Assembly (NCBI GenBank): GCA_023511455.1
Contig: JAIMBJ010000032.1
Span: 1-38,720 of the forward strand
Length of the DNA stretch: 38,720 nucleotides
Direction: 5' to 3'
Source of the DNA: Bacillota bacterium
GTDB lineage: Bacteria > Armatimonadota > HRBIN16
Position numbers and translations under genes: made by a program. The notes beneath the pieces are model-generated. The model did no database searches. It was not told the DNA's origin and saw only the letters and a list, made by a program, of their open reading frames with translations. Position 1 is the first letter of the stretch. Each line of letters opens with the position of its first letter. Positions 9,407 through 18,506 of this stretch are shown in pieces.

Positions 9407-10783
9407 ATGGAACCCATTACTCTGGATACTATCGCCAAAGCCATCGGTGGGGTGCTTACTGGAGAGCGAACAGCCCTCGTCAAAGGCATCGGCATTGACA
9501 GCCGGACCATTGAGGCTGGACACCTCTTCTTTGCCATACCGGGCGAGCGCACCGATGGACATCAGTACGTGCGCATGAGTGCGGAGCGGGGCGCGGTGGG
9601 CGCCGTGGTTTCACGACCGGTAGACGCGCCGCAAGGCTTTCCGCTCATCTATGTCGCAGATACCGTCTGGGCGCTGGGGTGTTTTGCTCGCTGGTATCGG
9701 GGTCTTTTTGACATTCCCGTGATAGGGATTACGGGCAGCACGGGCAAAACCACCACCAAAGAGATGACTGCTGCCGCTCTCAGCGCACGCCACACGGTTC
9801 TCAAGTCTCCGCAGAACCTGAATAACGAGATAGGTTTACCTCTGACGATTTCGCAGCTGGAGAGGCACCACACCGTGGCGGTGCTGGAGATGGCAATGCG
9901 AGGCAGGGGACAAATTGACTGGCTGGCAAACATTGCACGTCCTTCCATTGGCGTGATTACCAACATCGGGTGGGCGCACCTTGAGCTGCTTGGCTCAAGG
10001 GATAACATTGCCCTGGCAAAATCGGAAATTCTGTACCGTCTCCCCGAAGACGGTGTGGCTGTGCTGAATGCAGACGACGATTATTTTGAATTTTGCCGCC
10101 GGCAGGTGCGCTGCAGGGTGATTACATTCGGACATCGGCGCGGGGCAACAGTGCGGGCGGTAAAGCCACAGATGGAACGGGATGGTAAGGTTCGATGTAT
10201 CGTGCGCTACGGGCGAGAGATCTCGCCGCTACAAGTTCCCGTGCCCGGTTTGCATCACTTGAGCAATGCGCTGGCAGCCCTCGCCTGCGCAGTGGCGGTG
10301 GGTGTTCCGCTTGCGGAAGCTACCGTCTATTTGCAGCAAATGCAGGCAGTGGAACAGCGGATGCAGGTGTGTCGGACAGCCAAGCAGATAACCGTGCTCG
10401 ATGACACCTACAATGCTAATCCAGCGTCAGTCAAAGCAGCTTTACACACGATGGAGCGGATGGCAAACGGCTGCAGGCGGATAGTGGTTTTGGGAGATAT
10501 GCTGGAGTTGGGCGAAGAAGCCCCCCAACTGCACCGTGAGGTCGGTCAGGAAGCGGCTCGGATTGGCGCGCAGGTGATTGTGGCGGTGGGTGAGATGGCA
10601 GAGGAGATCGTTCGTGGTGCAAAATCGGCAGGAAACCCCTCGGTGTGTTTGACTTTCAGCGACAGCAACGCCGCAGCGGAAAACATTCTTCGCTATCTGC
10701 AGCCGGGTGACATGGTGCTGGTGAAAGGTTCACGCGCTCTTCACATGGAGCTGGTCGTGAAAGCCATTTCCGAGGACTGTTAA
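9407..10783 (+). CDS. murF: UDP-N-acetylmuramoyl-tripeptide--D-alanyl-D-alanine ligase MurF
   Basis: MurF attaches the D-Ala-D-Ala dipeptide made by Ddl to complete the pentapeptide precursor. The 458-residue product has the Mur-ligase N-terminal domain (GIDSRTIEAGHLFFAIPGE), P-loop GITGSTGKTTTKEM (about 107-120), NLNNEIGLPLTI typical of MurF, EMAMRGRGQI, and the C-terminal DDTYNANPASVKAAL motif diagnostic for the family. GGAAGG at 9392-9397 supports ATG 9407 rather than the TTG at 9398 that overlaps the murE stop. mraY starts two bases after the stop codon, implying one transcript. Confidence 0.97.
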   Translation: MEPITLDTIAKAIGGVLTGERTALVKGIGIDSRTIEAGHLFFAIPGERTDGHQYVRMSAERGAVGAVVSRPVDAPQGFPLIYVADTVWALGCFARWYRGLFDIPVIGITGSTGKTTTKEMTAAALSARHTVLKSPQNLNNEIGLPLTISQLERHHTVAVLEMAMRGRGQIDWLANIARPSIGVITNIGWAHLELLGSRDNIALAKSEILYRLPEDGVAVLNADDDYFEFCRRQVRCRVITFGHRRGATVRAVKPQMERDGKVRCIVRYGREISPLQVPVPGLHHLSNALAALACAVAVGVPLAEATVYLQQMQAVEQRMQVCRTAKQITVLDDTYNANPASVKAALHTMERMANGCRRIVVLGDMLELGEEAPQLHREVGQEAARIGAQVIVAVGEMAEEIVRGAKSAGNPSVCLTFSDSNAAAENILRYLQPGDMVLVKGSRALHMELVVKAISEDC

Positions 10784-10784
10784 C

Positions 10785-11780
10785 ATGCTCTGGTTCTGGG
10801 TGGCATTTAGCTTTGCGCTGGTGGTCGTGCTGGCGATGGGCGAGCCGACTCTGCGTGTGCTGGTGTCTGTCAAGGCTGGTCAGGCTATTCGCGAGGATGC
10901 ACCGGAGCGTCACCGCACCAAAGCGGGAACGCCGACAATGGGCGGTGTGCTGATAGTAACCGGTCTGGTGATAGGAGTATTGTTGACACTGGGGATACAA
11001 GCTGCCCTTTCTCAACAAACGCTCACCAGAGCATGGGACCCGGCGGCTTTTTGTACTACTGTGCTGGCCTTCGCGGGGATTGGCTTGCTGGATGACTACC
11101 TGATTATCCGGCGTGGTAAGAATCTGGGCTTAAAGGCGCGTCAGAAGCTATTGATGCAGTGTGCTGTAGCGCTTGCTTTTGCGGCATACCTCTTTGTCAA
11201 CGCCGAGATCGGTGTGACCACAGTGCTCCAGGCTGGCGAATGGCGCGTGGACCTGGGCGGCTGGTATTATCCTCTGGCGGTGTTGTTTATCGTCGCTTTG
11301 TCGAACGCGGTAAACCTTGCCGATGGGCTGGATGGTCTGGCAGCGGGGTTATCGCTGATTGCGGCATGTGCGCTGGGCAGTGTCGCTGGTTTACGCGACC
11401 CCTCGTGGGTGCTGCAAGGTGCGGGGGCATTAGGTGGAGCATGTGCGGGCTTTTTGAACTTTAACCGCTATCCGGCTCGGGTATTCATGGGAGATACCGG
11501 CTCGCTGGCATTGGGGGCCGCCCTGGCGCTGGTTGCCATCTTTGCCAAGGCGGAGTTGATTGCCATGGTAGTGCTAATGGTCTTCTGGATAGAAATGCTA
11601 TCGGTGATACTGCAGGTCATTTCGTTTCAGACGACAGGCAAGCGGATATTCCGAATGTCTCCACTGCACCACCACTTCGAGTTACTGGGGATGCACGAGA
11701 CTCGTGTGGTCATGATGTTCTGGATAGCGGGCATTGTCAGCGGTGCCGCGGGTTATGTGCTCGCACGGGTGAGTATATGA
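10785..11780 (+). CDS. mraY: phospho-N-acetylmuramoyl-pentapeptide transferase MraY
   Basis: MraY transfers phospho-MurNAc-pentapeptide to undecaprenyl phosphate to form lipid I in the inner membrane. The 331-residue protein has about ten hydrophobic segments. Signature motifs are ERHRTKAGTPTMGG, LLDDYLI (Asp103, Asp104), NAVNLADGLDGLAAG, VFMGDTGSLALG and the C-terminal MSPLHHHFELLG with its His triplet. Length is close to the bacterial norm. GAGGA precedes the ATG, and the stop overlaps the murD start as ATGA. Confidence 0.97.
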   Translation: MLWFWVAFSFALVVVLAMGEPTLRVLVSVKAGQAIREDAPERHRTKAGTPTMGGVLIVTGLVIGVLLTLGIQAALSQQTLTRAWDPAAFCTTVLAFAGIGLLDDYLIIRRGKNLGLKARQKLLMQCAVALAFAAYLFVNAEIGVTTVLQAGEWRVDLGGWYYPLAVLFIVALSNAVNLADGLDGLAAGLSLIAACALGSVAGLRDPSWVLQGAGALGGACAGFLNFNRYPARVFMGDTGSLALGAALALVAIFAKAELIAMVVLMVFWIEMLSVILQVISFQTTGKRIFRMSPLHHHFELLGMHETRVVMMFWIAGIVSGAAGYVLARVSI

Positions 11781-13171
11781 AACACACGCAGTGGCGAAAC
11801 AAACGCATACTGGTGGTGGGTATCGGGCGGAGCGGTTACGACGTGGCTCGGGTACTGCACCAGCTGGGGGCATCTGTTACCGCCTGTGATGCCCGGTTCC
11901 CTGAACTGGCAAACCGTCTGGCAGAGCAGGGAGTACAGGTTTTGACCGGCTGGCAGGGGGGCTTGCCAGGGAAGGCTTATGACCTCGTGATAACCAGCCC
12001 GGGAGTTCCTCAATGGGCTGAGGTGTTGCAGGATGCGGTCAGGAAGGACATCCCCGTCTGGTCGGAGGTGGAGTTCGCCTTCCATCTGAGCGAGGCTCCG
12101 ATAGTTGCCGTGACTGGAACCAACGGTAAAAGCACCACTGCGGCACTGGTCGCACACATTCTTCACACAGCAGGCTATCGCTCGATATTGTGCGGTAACA
12201 TCGCCGCCGACGGGATGGAGCGTACCCTGACCGACGCCGCTTCACAGGCAGAGCCCGAGGATATCCTGGTTGCCGAGGTCAGCAGTTTTCAACTGGAGTG
12301 GGTGCATGAGTTCCGTCCTGTTGTCGGAGTATGGACGACTCTGTCACCCGACCACCTGGACCGCCACGGTTCCCTCGAAGAGTATGGCAAAGTCAAGGCG
12401 AGACTGTTTCGTCGCCAAACGGGGACGGATTTTGCCGTTATCCCCGGCGACGATGACTTCATCTGCAGTCTGGTGAAAACAACGGCAAAATATATCTATT
12501 TTTCTCATCAGAACATAGATAAAAATGGGTGCTTCGTGGTCTGGTGTGATGCAGATGGGGTATACTTCAGGAAAGGGGAAGGGGTCAACCGCCTCGCTTC
12601 TATCGGACGATACCGACTGTACGGTGAGCACAACCGACGTAACCTGGCAGCGGCGGTTGCTGCTTGCCTCCCCTGGAACATCGCGGGAGAACGGCTGGAG
12701 GAAGCCATAGCCACCTTCCGCCCGCTACCCCATCGCATGGAATGGGTGGCGGAAATCGATGGGGTGCAGTACATCAACAACTCCATGTGCACTAATCTGC
12801 AAGCGGTTGAGGAAAGTCTGAGAACCGTACCCTCACCGGTCGTGCTCATTATGGGGGGCGTGGATAAAAGCGGTACTCCTTTTGGCAACCTTGTGCCGCT
12901 TTTGCAACAGAAGGCGCGAGGCGTGGTGCTTATCGGAGCAGACGCGCAGAACATCGAGGAGAAGCTCCGCACGGCGGGGTGGGAACGTATCGTTCGGTGC
13001 GACGGTCTGGAAGAGGCGGTTTTACGCGCCCGTGACCTTGCCCATCGGGGTGACTGCATCATGTTGTCGCCCGGATGCGCGAGCTTTGACATGTTTGTCA
13101 ATTTTCAGGAACGGGGGAACGCCTTTCGCCGCATCGTGCATCGGCTGGAGGGAGAGGGAAACGATGAGTGA
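11777..13171 (+). CDS. murD: UDP-N-acetylmuramoylalanine--D-glutamate ligase MurD
   Basis: MurD adds D-glutamate to UDP-MurNAc-L-alanine. The 464-residue protein has a Rossmann-like N-terminal domain with ILVVGIGRSGYDVAR, the ATP-binding motif VTGTNGKSTTAA (Lys118), EVSSFQLE, LSPDHLDRHG, and C-terminal motifs PHRMEWV, NNSMCTN and LIMGGVDKSG followed by LSPGCASFDMF, which is typical of MurD. It overlaps mraY by four bases (ATGA) and ftsW by eight bases. Confidence 0.96.
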   Translation: MKHTQWRNKRILVVGIGRSGYDVARVLHQLGASVTACDARFPELANRLAEQGVQVLTGWQGGLPGKAYDLVITSPGVPQWAEVLQDAVRKDIPVWSEVEFAFHLSEAPIVAVTGTNGKSTTAALVAHILHTAGYRSILCGNIAADGMERTLTDAASQAEPEDILVAEVSSFQLEWVHEFRPVVGVWTTLSPDHLDRHGSLEEYGKVKARLFRRQTGTDFAVIPGDDDFICSLVKTTAKYIYFSHQNIDKNGCFVVWCDADGVYFRKGEGVNRLASIGRYRLYGEHNRRNLAAAVAACLPWNIAGERLEEAIATFRPLPHRMEWVAEIDGVQYINNSMCTNLQAVEESLRTVPSPVVLIMGGVDKSGTPFGNLVPLLQQKARGVVLIGADAQNIEEKLRTAGWERIVRCDGLEEAVLRARDLAHRGDCIMLSPGCASFDMFVNFQERGNAFRRIVHRLEGEGNDE

Positions 13172-14366
13172 TGTACACCGCGCCAGGGAGGACAGACTGC
13201 TTGCTTGGGCGGTTTTCGCGCTGGTGATTGTGGGATTGATTGTGGTATACGACGCCAGTTTTCCGAAGCAAGGCTCCTCGCAACTGTTGAAACAGTCTAT
13301 TTGGGCTGGGGTAGGTCTGCTGGCGTATGCGGTTGGCAGGCGTGTTTCCCTCACTTTCCTGCACAAAGCCGCGGTGCCCGTGTTTATCTTATCCCTGGGG
13401 CTGATGATGGCGGTGCTGACCCCCCTCGGCGTGGAACGCAATGGGGCACTTCGCTGGCTCAAACTGGGACAGATTGGCGCTTTTGAGGTTCTGGTACAGC
13501 CTTCCGAGCTCGGCAAAATCGCGCTGATTGTATTGCTGGCGAGTTTGCTCTGCGCACCCAACCTGATCGGTTCATGCGAAAAGACGCGCAAGCAAAACTA
13601 TTTATGGGCGCTGTTCGGTATCCTGCTGGCAGCCGGGATTGTGGTGAAAGTGCAGGACGACCTGGGTACCGCGCTGGTGTTCGTTGGGATCGGAGTCGGG
13701 ATGCTTTTCGCGGCGGGTCTACCTTTCCGTCGCGTCGCATTGCTGGTCGCGGTGCTGGCAGTGGTCGCCGTCATCTTCATCTTTGAGAAAGAGTATCGCC
13801 TGCAGCGCGTCATCGCGTTTACCCAGCCGTTTGCTTACATAAATACCTCGGGTTACCAGCTCGCCCACTCGCTGATGGGTATAGGCTCCGGCGGGATTTG
13901 GGGAGTGGGACTTGGAATGGGACGCGCAAAAGAGTTCCTGCCGGCGGCAGAGACTGACTTTGTGTTTACAACCGTTGCGGAAGAGACCGGTATATTCGGC
14001 AGCACCGCGATTATGGTACTGCTGGCGCTGGTATCGTGGCGGGTATTCCTTGTGGCACACAGGGCTCAAGCGATGTTTCTTCTCCTGCTGGCAAGCGGTC
14101 TGGGACTCATGATTGCATGGCAGAGCCTGTTGAATCTTTATGTGGTTACCGGCGCAGTGCCGACGACCGGTGTGCCTTTGCCGTTCATCAGCTATGGAGG
14201 TTCGTCACTGGTCAGTTTGCTATTCAGTATAGGTTTGGTTCAAAAAGTTGCAGGCAATCCGATGATGGAGCGCGTGAAAGAGGCTTCTTATGCGCGTGCT
14301 GCTGGTGGGCGGGGGAACCGGCGGTCATCTGTTTCCCGCCGTGAGTATCGCCGAGGCGTTGCGTGA
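13164..14366 (+). CDS. ftsW: septal peptidoglycan glycosyltransferase FtsW (SEDS family)
   Basis: FtsW polymerises lipid II at the septum together with FtsI. The 400-residue membrane protein carries SEDS signatures: VQPSELGKIALI (111-121), QDDLGTALVF (164-173; most relatives have Pro where Asp165 stands), HSLMGIGSGGIWGVGLGMG, the catalytic loop LPAAETDFVFTTVAEE with Asp265, and VPLPFISYGGSSLVS. The cytoplasmic tail is Arg/Ser/Gly-rich (RGNRRSSVSRREYRRG). The ATG lies within the end of murD. The last 77 bases overlap the start of murG in another frame, a long overlap for this cluster. RodA is a possible alternative, but position favours FtsW. Confidence 0.94.
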   Translation: MSDVHRAREDRLLAWAVFALVIVGLIVVYDASFPKQGSSQLLKQSIWAGVGLLAYAVGRRVSLTFLHKAAVPVFILSLGLMMAVLTPLGVERNGALRWLKLGQIGAFEVLVQPSELGKIALIVLLASLLCAPNLIGSCEKTRKQNYLWALFGILLAAGIVVKVQDDLGTALVFVGIGVGMLFAAGLPFRRVALLVAVLAVVAVIFIFEKEYRLQRVIAFTQPFAYINTSGYQLAHSLMGIGSGGIWGVGLGMGRAKEFLPAAETDFVFTTVAEETGIFGSTAIMVLLALVSWRVFLVAHRAQAMFLLLLASGLGLMIAWQSLLNLYVVTGAVPTTGVPLPFISYGGSSLVSLLFSIGLVQKVAGNPMMERVKEASYARAAGGRGNRRSSVSRREYRRGVA

Positions 14367-15375
14367 CGCCGGTGTCAGCGATATCGCATTTGCCGGGCGT
14401 GAGGATGGTCTGGAGGGGCGTGTTATTCCATCCATGGGATGGCGTTTCTATGCCATTCGGGCATTGCCCCTGCGGCGGTCGCTGGCTCCGGCAGCGATAG
14501 GTGCATTGTTGCGTACGGTGAGCACTGCCCGCCGCATTCTGCGCGAGTTTGCCCCCGACGTGGTGGTGGCTACTGGGGGATATGTGGCGGCAGGTGTGGT
14601 GCTGGCGCAGGCACTGCGGCGCGGCAAAATCGTGTTGCACGAGCAGAACGCCATTCCGGGACGCGCTAATCGCTGGCTGGCTCGATGGGCGCGGAGGGTG
14701 TGCATCACTTTTGAAAGCACGGCGCGTTATTTTGGCGGAAGCCTCTGTGTGCATACTGGACTGCCGGTGCGGAAGGAGTTACTGCAAGCGCGTATGCAGA
14801 GCCATTCTGCCCGCGATGCGCTGGAGCTGAACCCTGACGAGCGAGTGCTGTTTGTTATCGGGGGCAGTCAGGGGGCGCGCACACTGAACAGCTGGACACT
14901 GGAGATATTGCCGGAACTGCAGCGGGCAGGAGTGCAGGTGATACATCAGGTGGGCGAGCGCAACATGGCGGATTTCGAGCAGTATTCGCAGCTCGATGGC
15001 TATCGGTGGTTTGGGTTTATGGATGCATCGACACTCGGGCGGGCGCTATCGGCGGCAGACCTTGTGCTTTCGCGGGCAGGTGCCTCAACGCTGAACGAAA
15101 TCGCGCTGTTCGGCAAGGCAGCAGTGTTCGTGCCCTATCCCTATGCCTATGCAGACCATCAGTGGCACAATGCGCAGGAACTGGCGCGTCTCGGTGGGGC
15201 GGTGGTCTTTCGCGAAGGGGAGATAGATGCCCGCAGGCTCGCCGGAGAACTGCTGGATCTTCTGAAGGATGAATGCAGGCTACAACAGATGGGCGCGGCA
15301 AACTGTCGGTGGAGCAGAGAAGACGCCGCAGAGCGGGTGGTTCAACAGGTGATGGAGGTGGCGGATCAGCCATGA
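14290..15375 (+). CDS. murG: lipid II synthase MurG (UDP-GlcNAc transferase)
   Basis: MurG adds GlcNAc to lipid I on the cytoplasmic face of the membrane. The 361-residue GT28 protein starts with the lipid-binding glycine loop VGGGTGGHLFPAVSIAEAL, has VATGGYVAAG, LHEQNAIPGRANR, the second glycine loop IGGSQGARTLN, and the donor-binding block LSRAGASTLNEIALFGK with PYPYAYADHQWHNA. Because the glycine loop must be retained, the start at 14290 inside ftsW is hard to avoid. The stop overlaps the murC start as ATGA. Confidence 0.96.
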   Translation: MRVLLVGGGTGGHLFPAVSIAEALRDAGVSDIAFAGREDGLEGRVIPSMGWRFYAIRALPLRRSLAPAAIGALLRTVSTARRILREFAPDVVVATGGYVAAGVVLAQALRRGKIVLHEQNAIPGRANRWLARWARRVCITFESTARYFGGSLCVHTGLPVRKELLQARMQSHSARDALELNPDERVLFVIGGSQGARTLNSWTLEILPELQRAGVQVIHQVGERNMADFEQYSQLDGYRWFGFMDASTLGRALSAADLVLSRAGASTLNEIALFGKAAVFVPYPYAYADHQWHNAQELARLGGAVVFREGEIDARRLAGELLDLLKDECRLQQMGAANCRWSREDAAERVVQQVMEVADQP

Positions 15376-16745
15376 ATGCTCTCCGCGTACATTTTGCGGG
15401 AATCGGCGGCATCGGCATGAGCGCGATTGCGCAGGTGCTGCACCAGCGCGGATGGCAGGTCACCGGATGCGACCTCAAGCCAAGCCCCATCACGCAGAAG
15501 CTTCAGGAGCAGGGCATCACGGTCTGGTTGGGGCACGACCCCACCCATGTGCAGGGATGTGACGTGTTCGTATACACGGCGGCGGTGCATGAGGACAATC
15601 CCGAGCTCATTGCAGCACGCAACACGGGAATCCGGGTGCTGCGCCGGTCGCAGGCGCTGGGTATGTTGCTGGAAGGTCATAAAGGCATTGCGGTAACGGG
15701 CACGCACGGCAAGACCACCACCACCGCAATGGTGGCGTCTGTGCTGGAAGCAGCGGGCGCGGACCCGCAGGTGCTGATTGGGGGGGAGGTGCGTCGGTAC
15801 GGCGGTAATGTACGGTTGGGACGGGGGGAGTACGTCGTCGTCGAGGCGTGTGAGGCATATGACTCCTTCCTGGACCTGTGTCCGTACGCGGCGGTAGTAA
15901 CCAACGTGGAAGCGGAGCATCTGGACTACTATCAGACCGAGCAAAGGATGCTGGAAAGCTATCGTCGGTTTGTGTCACAGGTTAGTGCAGAAGGGTTTGT
16001 GCTGACTTGGGCAGACGACGGGCGTTCTCTGGAGATATGTGACCAGGCCGTCGCAAAGGTGGTTACCTTTGGAAGGAGCCGCCGGGCGGATTACCGCGCT
16101 GTACCCGCAGATGGTGAGGGCGTGTTTCAGGTGCAGGCGCACGGTGAGACGCTGGGAGCAATCCGTCTGCGGGTGCCCGGCGCGCACAATGTGCTGAATG
16201 CGGTAGCCGCCGCTGGAGCAAGCGTGGAGCTGGGCTTATCCTTTGATGCTGTGCGTGAGGGGCTGGAGAGTTTTGAGGGTGTGCAGCGCAGGCTGGAGTT
16301 TGTCGGGCAGGCGAAGGGCGTGCAGATTTACGATGATTACGGTCACCATCCGACGGAGATAGAAGCAACCCTAGTCACCTTGCGTCCGCGAGTGAAAAAA
16401 AGGCTGGTGGTCGCGTTTCAGCCTCACCTCTACAGCCGAACGCGCGACTTCCTGCACCGGTTCGCAGATGTGCTGGCGCAGGGCAGTGATGTGCTGGTAC
16501 TGGTAGAAATCTATCCGGCGAGAGAGGAACCCATACCGGGTATCAGTTCCGCACGTCTTGCGGATGAGGTTCGTTGGCGGCGACCGGATATGCAGGTTAT
16601 CCTGGCAGATACACCCGAACGGGCAGCGGAGGTGTTACTGCAGATAGTGCGGGAGGATGATACAGTGTTAACGTTAGGAGCGGGGGAACTGGACCGCACT
16701 GCCCGCCTGTTGCTACAGTTACTGGGAGGTGCAGACGGTGTCTGA
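15372..16745 (+). CDS. murC: UDP-N-acetylmuramate--L-alanine ligase MurC
   Basis: MurC adds the first amino acid, L-alanine, to UDP-MurNAc. The 457-residue protein has an N-terminal Rossmann domain (FAGIGGIGMSAIAQVL), P-loop VTGTHGKTTTTAM (108-120), VEACEAYDSFLDL, NVEAEHLDYY, YDDYGHHPTEIEATL and QPHLYSRTRDF, all diagnostic for MurC. The ATGA overlap with murG fixes the start; an open stretch further upstream lies inside murG. No murB follows, although in many clusters murB sits here, and ddl follows instead with an eight-base overlap. Confidence 0.97.
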   Translation: MNALRVHFAGIGGIGMSAIAQVLHQRGWQVTGCDLKPSPITQKLQEQGITVWLGHDPTHVQGCDVFVYTAAVHEDNPELIAARNTGIRVLRRSQALGMLLEGHKGIAVTGTHGKTTTTAMVASVLEAAGADPQVLIGGEVRRYGGNVRLGRGEYVVVEACEAYDSFLDLCPYAAVVTNVEAEHLDYYQTEQRMLESYRRFVSQVSAEGFVLTWADDGRSLEICDQAVAKVVTFGRSRRADYRAVPADGEGVFQVQAHGETLGAIRLRVPGAHNVLNAVAAAGASVELGLSFDAVREGLESFEGVQRRLEFVGQAKGVQIYDDYGHHPTEIEATLVTLRPRVKKRLVVAFQPHLYSRTRDFLHRFADVLAQGSDVLVLVEIYPAREEPIPGISSARLADEVRWRRPDMQVILADTPERAAEVLLQIVREDDTVLTLGAGELDRTARLLLQLLGGADGV

Positions 16746-17733
16746 AAAGGTCATGGTGCTGATGGGGGGGGACTCCACCGAAAGGGAGGTTTCCCTCTCC
16801 TCTGGCAGGCGTGTGGCAGATGGACTGCGCCGAGCAGGCTACCATGTTATCGAGATGGATGTGGTATTCAGTCAATCGCTGGCAAAACAGCGCGGTTTAG
16901 AGGTATCTTCAGAGCGTGCGGTGGGACTTGCCGACCTGGTGAAGCGGCTGGTGATGCATCAGCCAGAAGTGGTGTTCATCGTGCTTCACGGCGCGCCGGG
17001 TGAAGACGGGCGCGTTCAGGCGGTGCTGGACTTGATGAATATACCCTATACCGGTTCGGGTGTACTGGCAAGCGCTCTTGCGCTGGATAAAGTGATGACC
17101 AAGCGGGTACTGGAGGCTTCGGGAGTGCCCGTAGCCCCGGAAGTGGTGTGCTATTGCGATGAACCCACAGAATCTATCACGCGAAAAGTGGGCGAGATGC
17201 TGGGTTACCCGGTCATCGTCAAGCCGAACACACAGGGATCCACGATAGGTGTGCATCGGGTGTATCAGGAGTCTGGGATGGATGAAGCTTTGCGGGATGC
17301 GTTCCGTTATGACGAGTGTGTGCTGATAGAGCCGCTTCTCTCCGGTGTGGAGTTGACGGTTCCAGTTGTGGGCAACCGGCGTGCTGTTGCTCTGCCAATG
17401 ATTGAAGTAGTGCCCGCAGGCGGTTTTTATGACTATGAGGCGAAATACACGCCCGGCGCGACTGAGGAAATCATCCCTGCACGAGTGCCGGATGAGATAC
17501 ATCAGCAGTGTGCGCATTACGCGCTTCTGTCCCATCGCGCGCTGGGCTGTCGGGGAATGTCGCGTATCGATTTCATCTGGGCAAGCGGTGGGGTTGTTGC
17601 CTTAGAAGTGAACACGATTCCGGGCATGACGCCGACCAGCTTGCTGCCTCGCTCGGCAGAAGCGTACGGCTGGAGTTTTGAACGTTTGGTAGACAACATT
17701 GTACGGCTTGCCAGGGGGGAAGAGGTCGTATGA
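16738..17733 (+). CDS. ddl: D-alanine--D-alanine ligase
   Basis: Ddl joins two D-alanines with ATP, giving the substrate of MurF. The 331-residue ATP-grasp protein has VLMGGDSTEREVSLSSG at the N-terminus (Glu in the first substrate site), VFIVLHGAPGEDG, PYTGSGVLASALALDK, PVIVKPNTQGSTIGV, EVVPAGGFYDYEAKY and VNTIPGMTPTSLLP near the end (Mg/ADP and second D-Ala site). GTG 16738 has GGGAGGT seven bases upstream and lies in the end of murC; a GTG at 16729 overlaps that ribosome site and is unlikely. alr, encoded about 7 kb downstream, makes its substrate. Confidence 0.95.
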   Translation: MSEKVMVLMGGDSTEREVSLSSGRRVADGLRRAGYHVIEMDVVFSQSLAKQRGLEVSSERAVGLADLVKRLVMHQPEVVFIVLHGAPGEDGRVQAVLDLMNIPYTGSGVLASALALDKVMTKRVLEASGVPVAPEVVCYCDEPTESITRKVGEMLGYPVIVKPNTQGSTIGVHRVYQESGMDEALRDAFRYDECVLIEPLLSGVELTVPVVGNRRAVALPMIEVVPAGGFYDYEAKYTPGATEEIIPARVPDEIHQQCAHYALLSHRALGCRGMSRIDFIWASGGVVALEVNTIPGMTPTSLLPRSAEAYGWSFERLVDNIVRLARGEEVV

Positions 17734-18506
17734 GCGCACGCAGAATCCCTCTGCACCGTCCGGTAGAAAAGCGACCGAAGCGCAACGTTTGGCGTGCGTG
17801 GAAATCTTTCCTGCTGGTGGTTTTGCTTGCCGAAGTGGCACTGGCGATGTGGACGAGTCCTGCTTTCAGTGTGAAGCAAGTTACTGTGGATGGCATTAAT
17901 CTGACGCTCCCGGAGCAGGTGATGCGCAAATCGCACATACGCCGCGGGAGCAGCTGGGTCTTTCTGTCGCCCTCTCGCATTGCTCAGCGGTTGCAGGAAC
18001 TGCCAACAGTGGCTGAAGCAGTGGTCTCACGTGGATTGCCGGGCAGGGTGTACATCCGTGTGTTTGAACGTCAGCCTGTTGCTTTGCTGACTGCGGCTGG
18101 TTCAAGCAGCTGGATAGATGCACGCGGTGTGCCTTTCTGGAAAACGAATCGGGCGGGGCAGTTGCCGGAAATCCGCGTGGAGATGCCTCTGACCATCACT
18201 CTGGGGCGACCGGTGCAGAACAAGCCTGTGCAAACTGCCCTGGAAATCCTGTACCGATATGTTCCAGAATATCAGTTACCTGTTACTCAAATAGTGGTTG
18301 ACCGCGAGGGCAATCTGTGTTTAAATATGAAGAGAGGGCTGCCGCAGGTGAAAATAGGAGATAGTGTGGCTTTGCCTCAGAAAATGCTGCGAACCGCTGA
18401 GCTCTGGACTCAGCCTCAGATAGTGCAACAGGCTGAATATCTGGATGTCAGCTGCGTCGATAAACCGGTCTGGAAGCCACGCGCGAGGGGAAAGGGGGCA
18501 TTGTGA
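17730..18506 (+). CDS. ftsQ: cell division protein FtsQ/DivIB
   Basis: The 258-residue bitopic protein has a basic cytoplasmic head, one membrane segment (about 25-43, SFLLVVLLAEVALAMW), a POTRA domain starting FSVKQVTVDGIN (about 46-115), then an FtsQ/DivIB beta domain in which SSWIDARGVPFW corresponds to the common 'hxLIDxxGxxF' block. It scaffolds FtsL and FtsB during division. It overlaps ddl by four bases (ATGA). Sequence conservation is weak in the family; topology and locus position support the call. Confidence 0.88.
   Translation: MSARRIPLHRPVEKRPKRNVWRAWKSFLLVVLLAEVALAMWTSPAFSVKQVTVDGINLTLPEQVMRKSHIRRGSSWVFLSPSRIAQRLQELPTVAEAVVSRGLPGRVYIRVFERQPVALLTAAGSSSWIDARGVPFWKTNRAGQLPEIRVEMPLTITLGRPVQNKPVQTALEILYRYVPEYQLPVTQIVVDREGNLCLNMKRGLPQVKIGDSVALPQKMLRTAELWTQPQIVQQAEYLDVSCVDKPVWKPRARGKGAL

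Noticed and set aside
12882-13163. Upstream in-frame extension of ftsW inside murD
   Set aside because: FtsW similarity begins at MSDVHRARED (13164); the extension is Arg/Cys-rich out-of-frame murD sequence.
15273-15371. Upstream in-frame extension of murC
   Set aside because: The ATGA overlap with murG at 15372 and the conserved FAGIGGIGMSA start fix the N-terminus.
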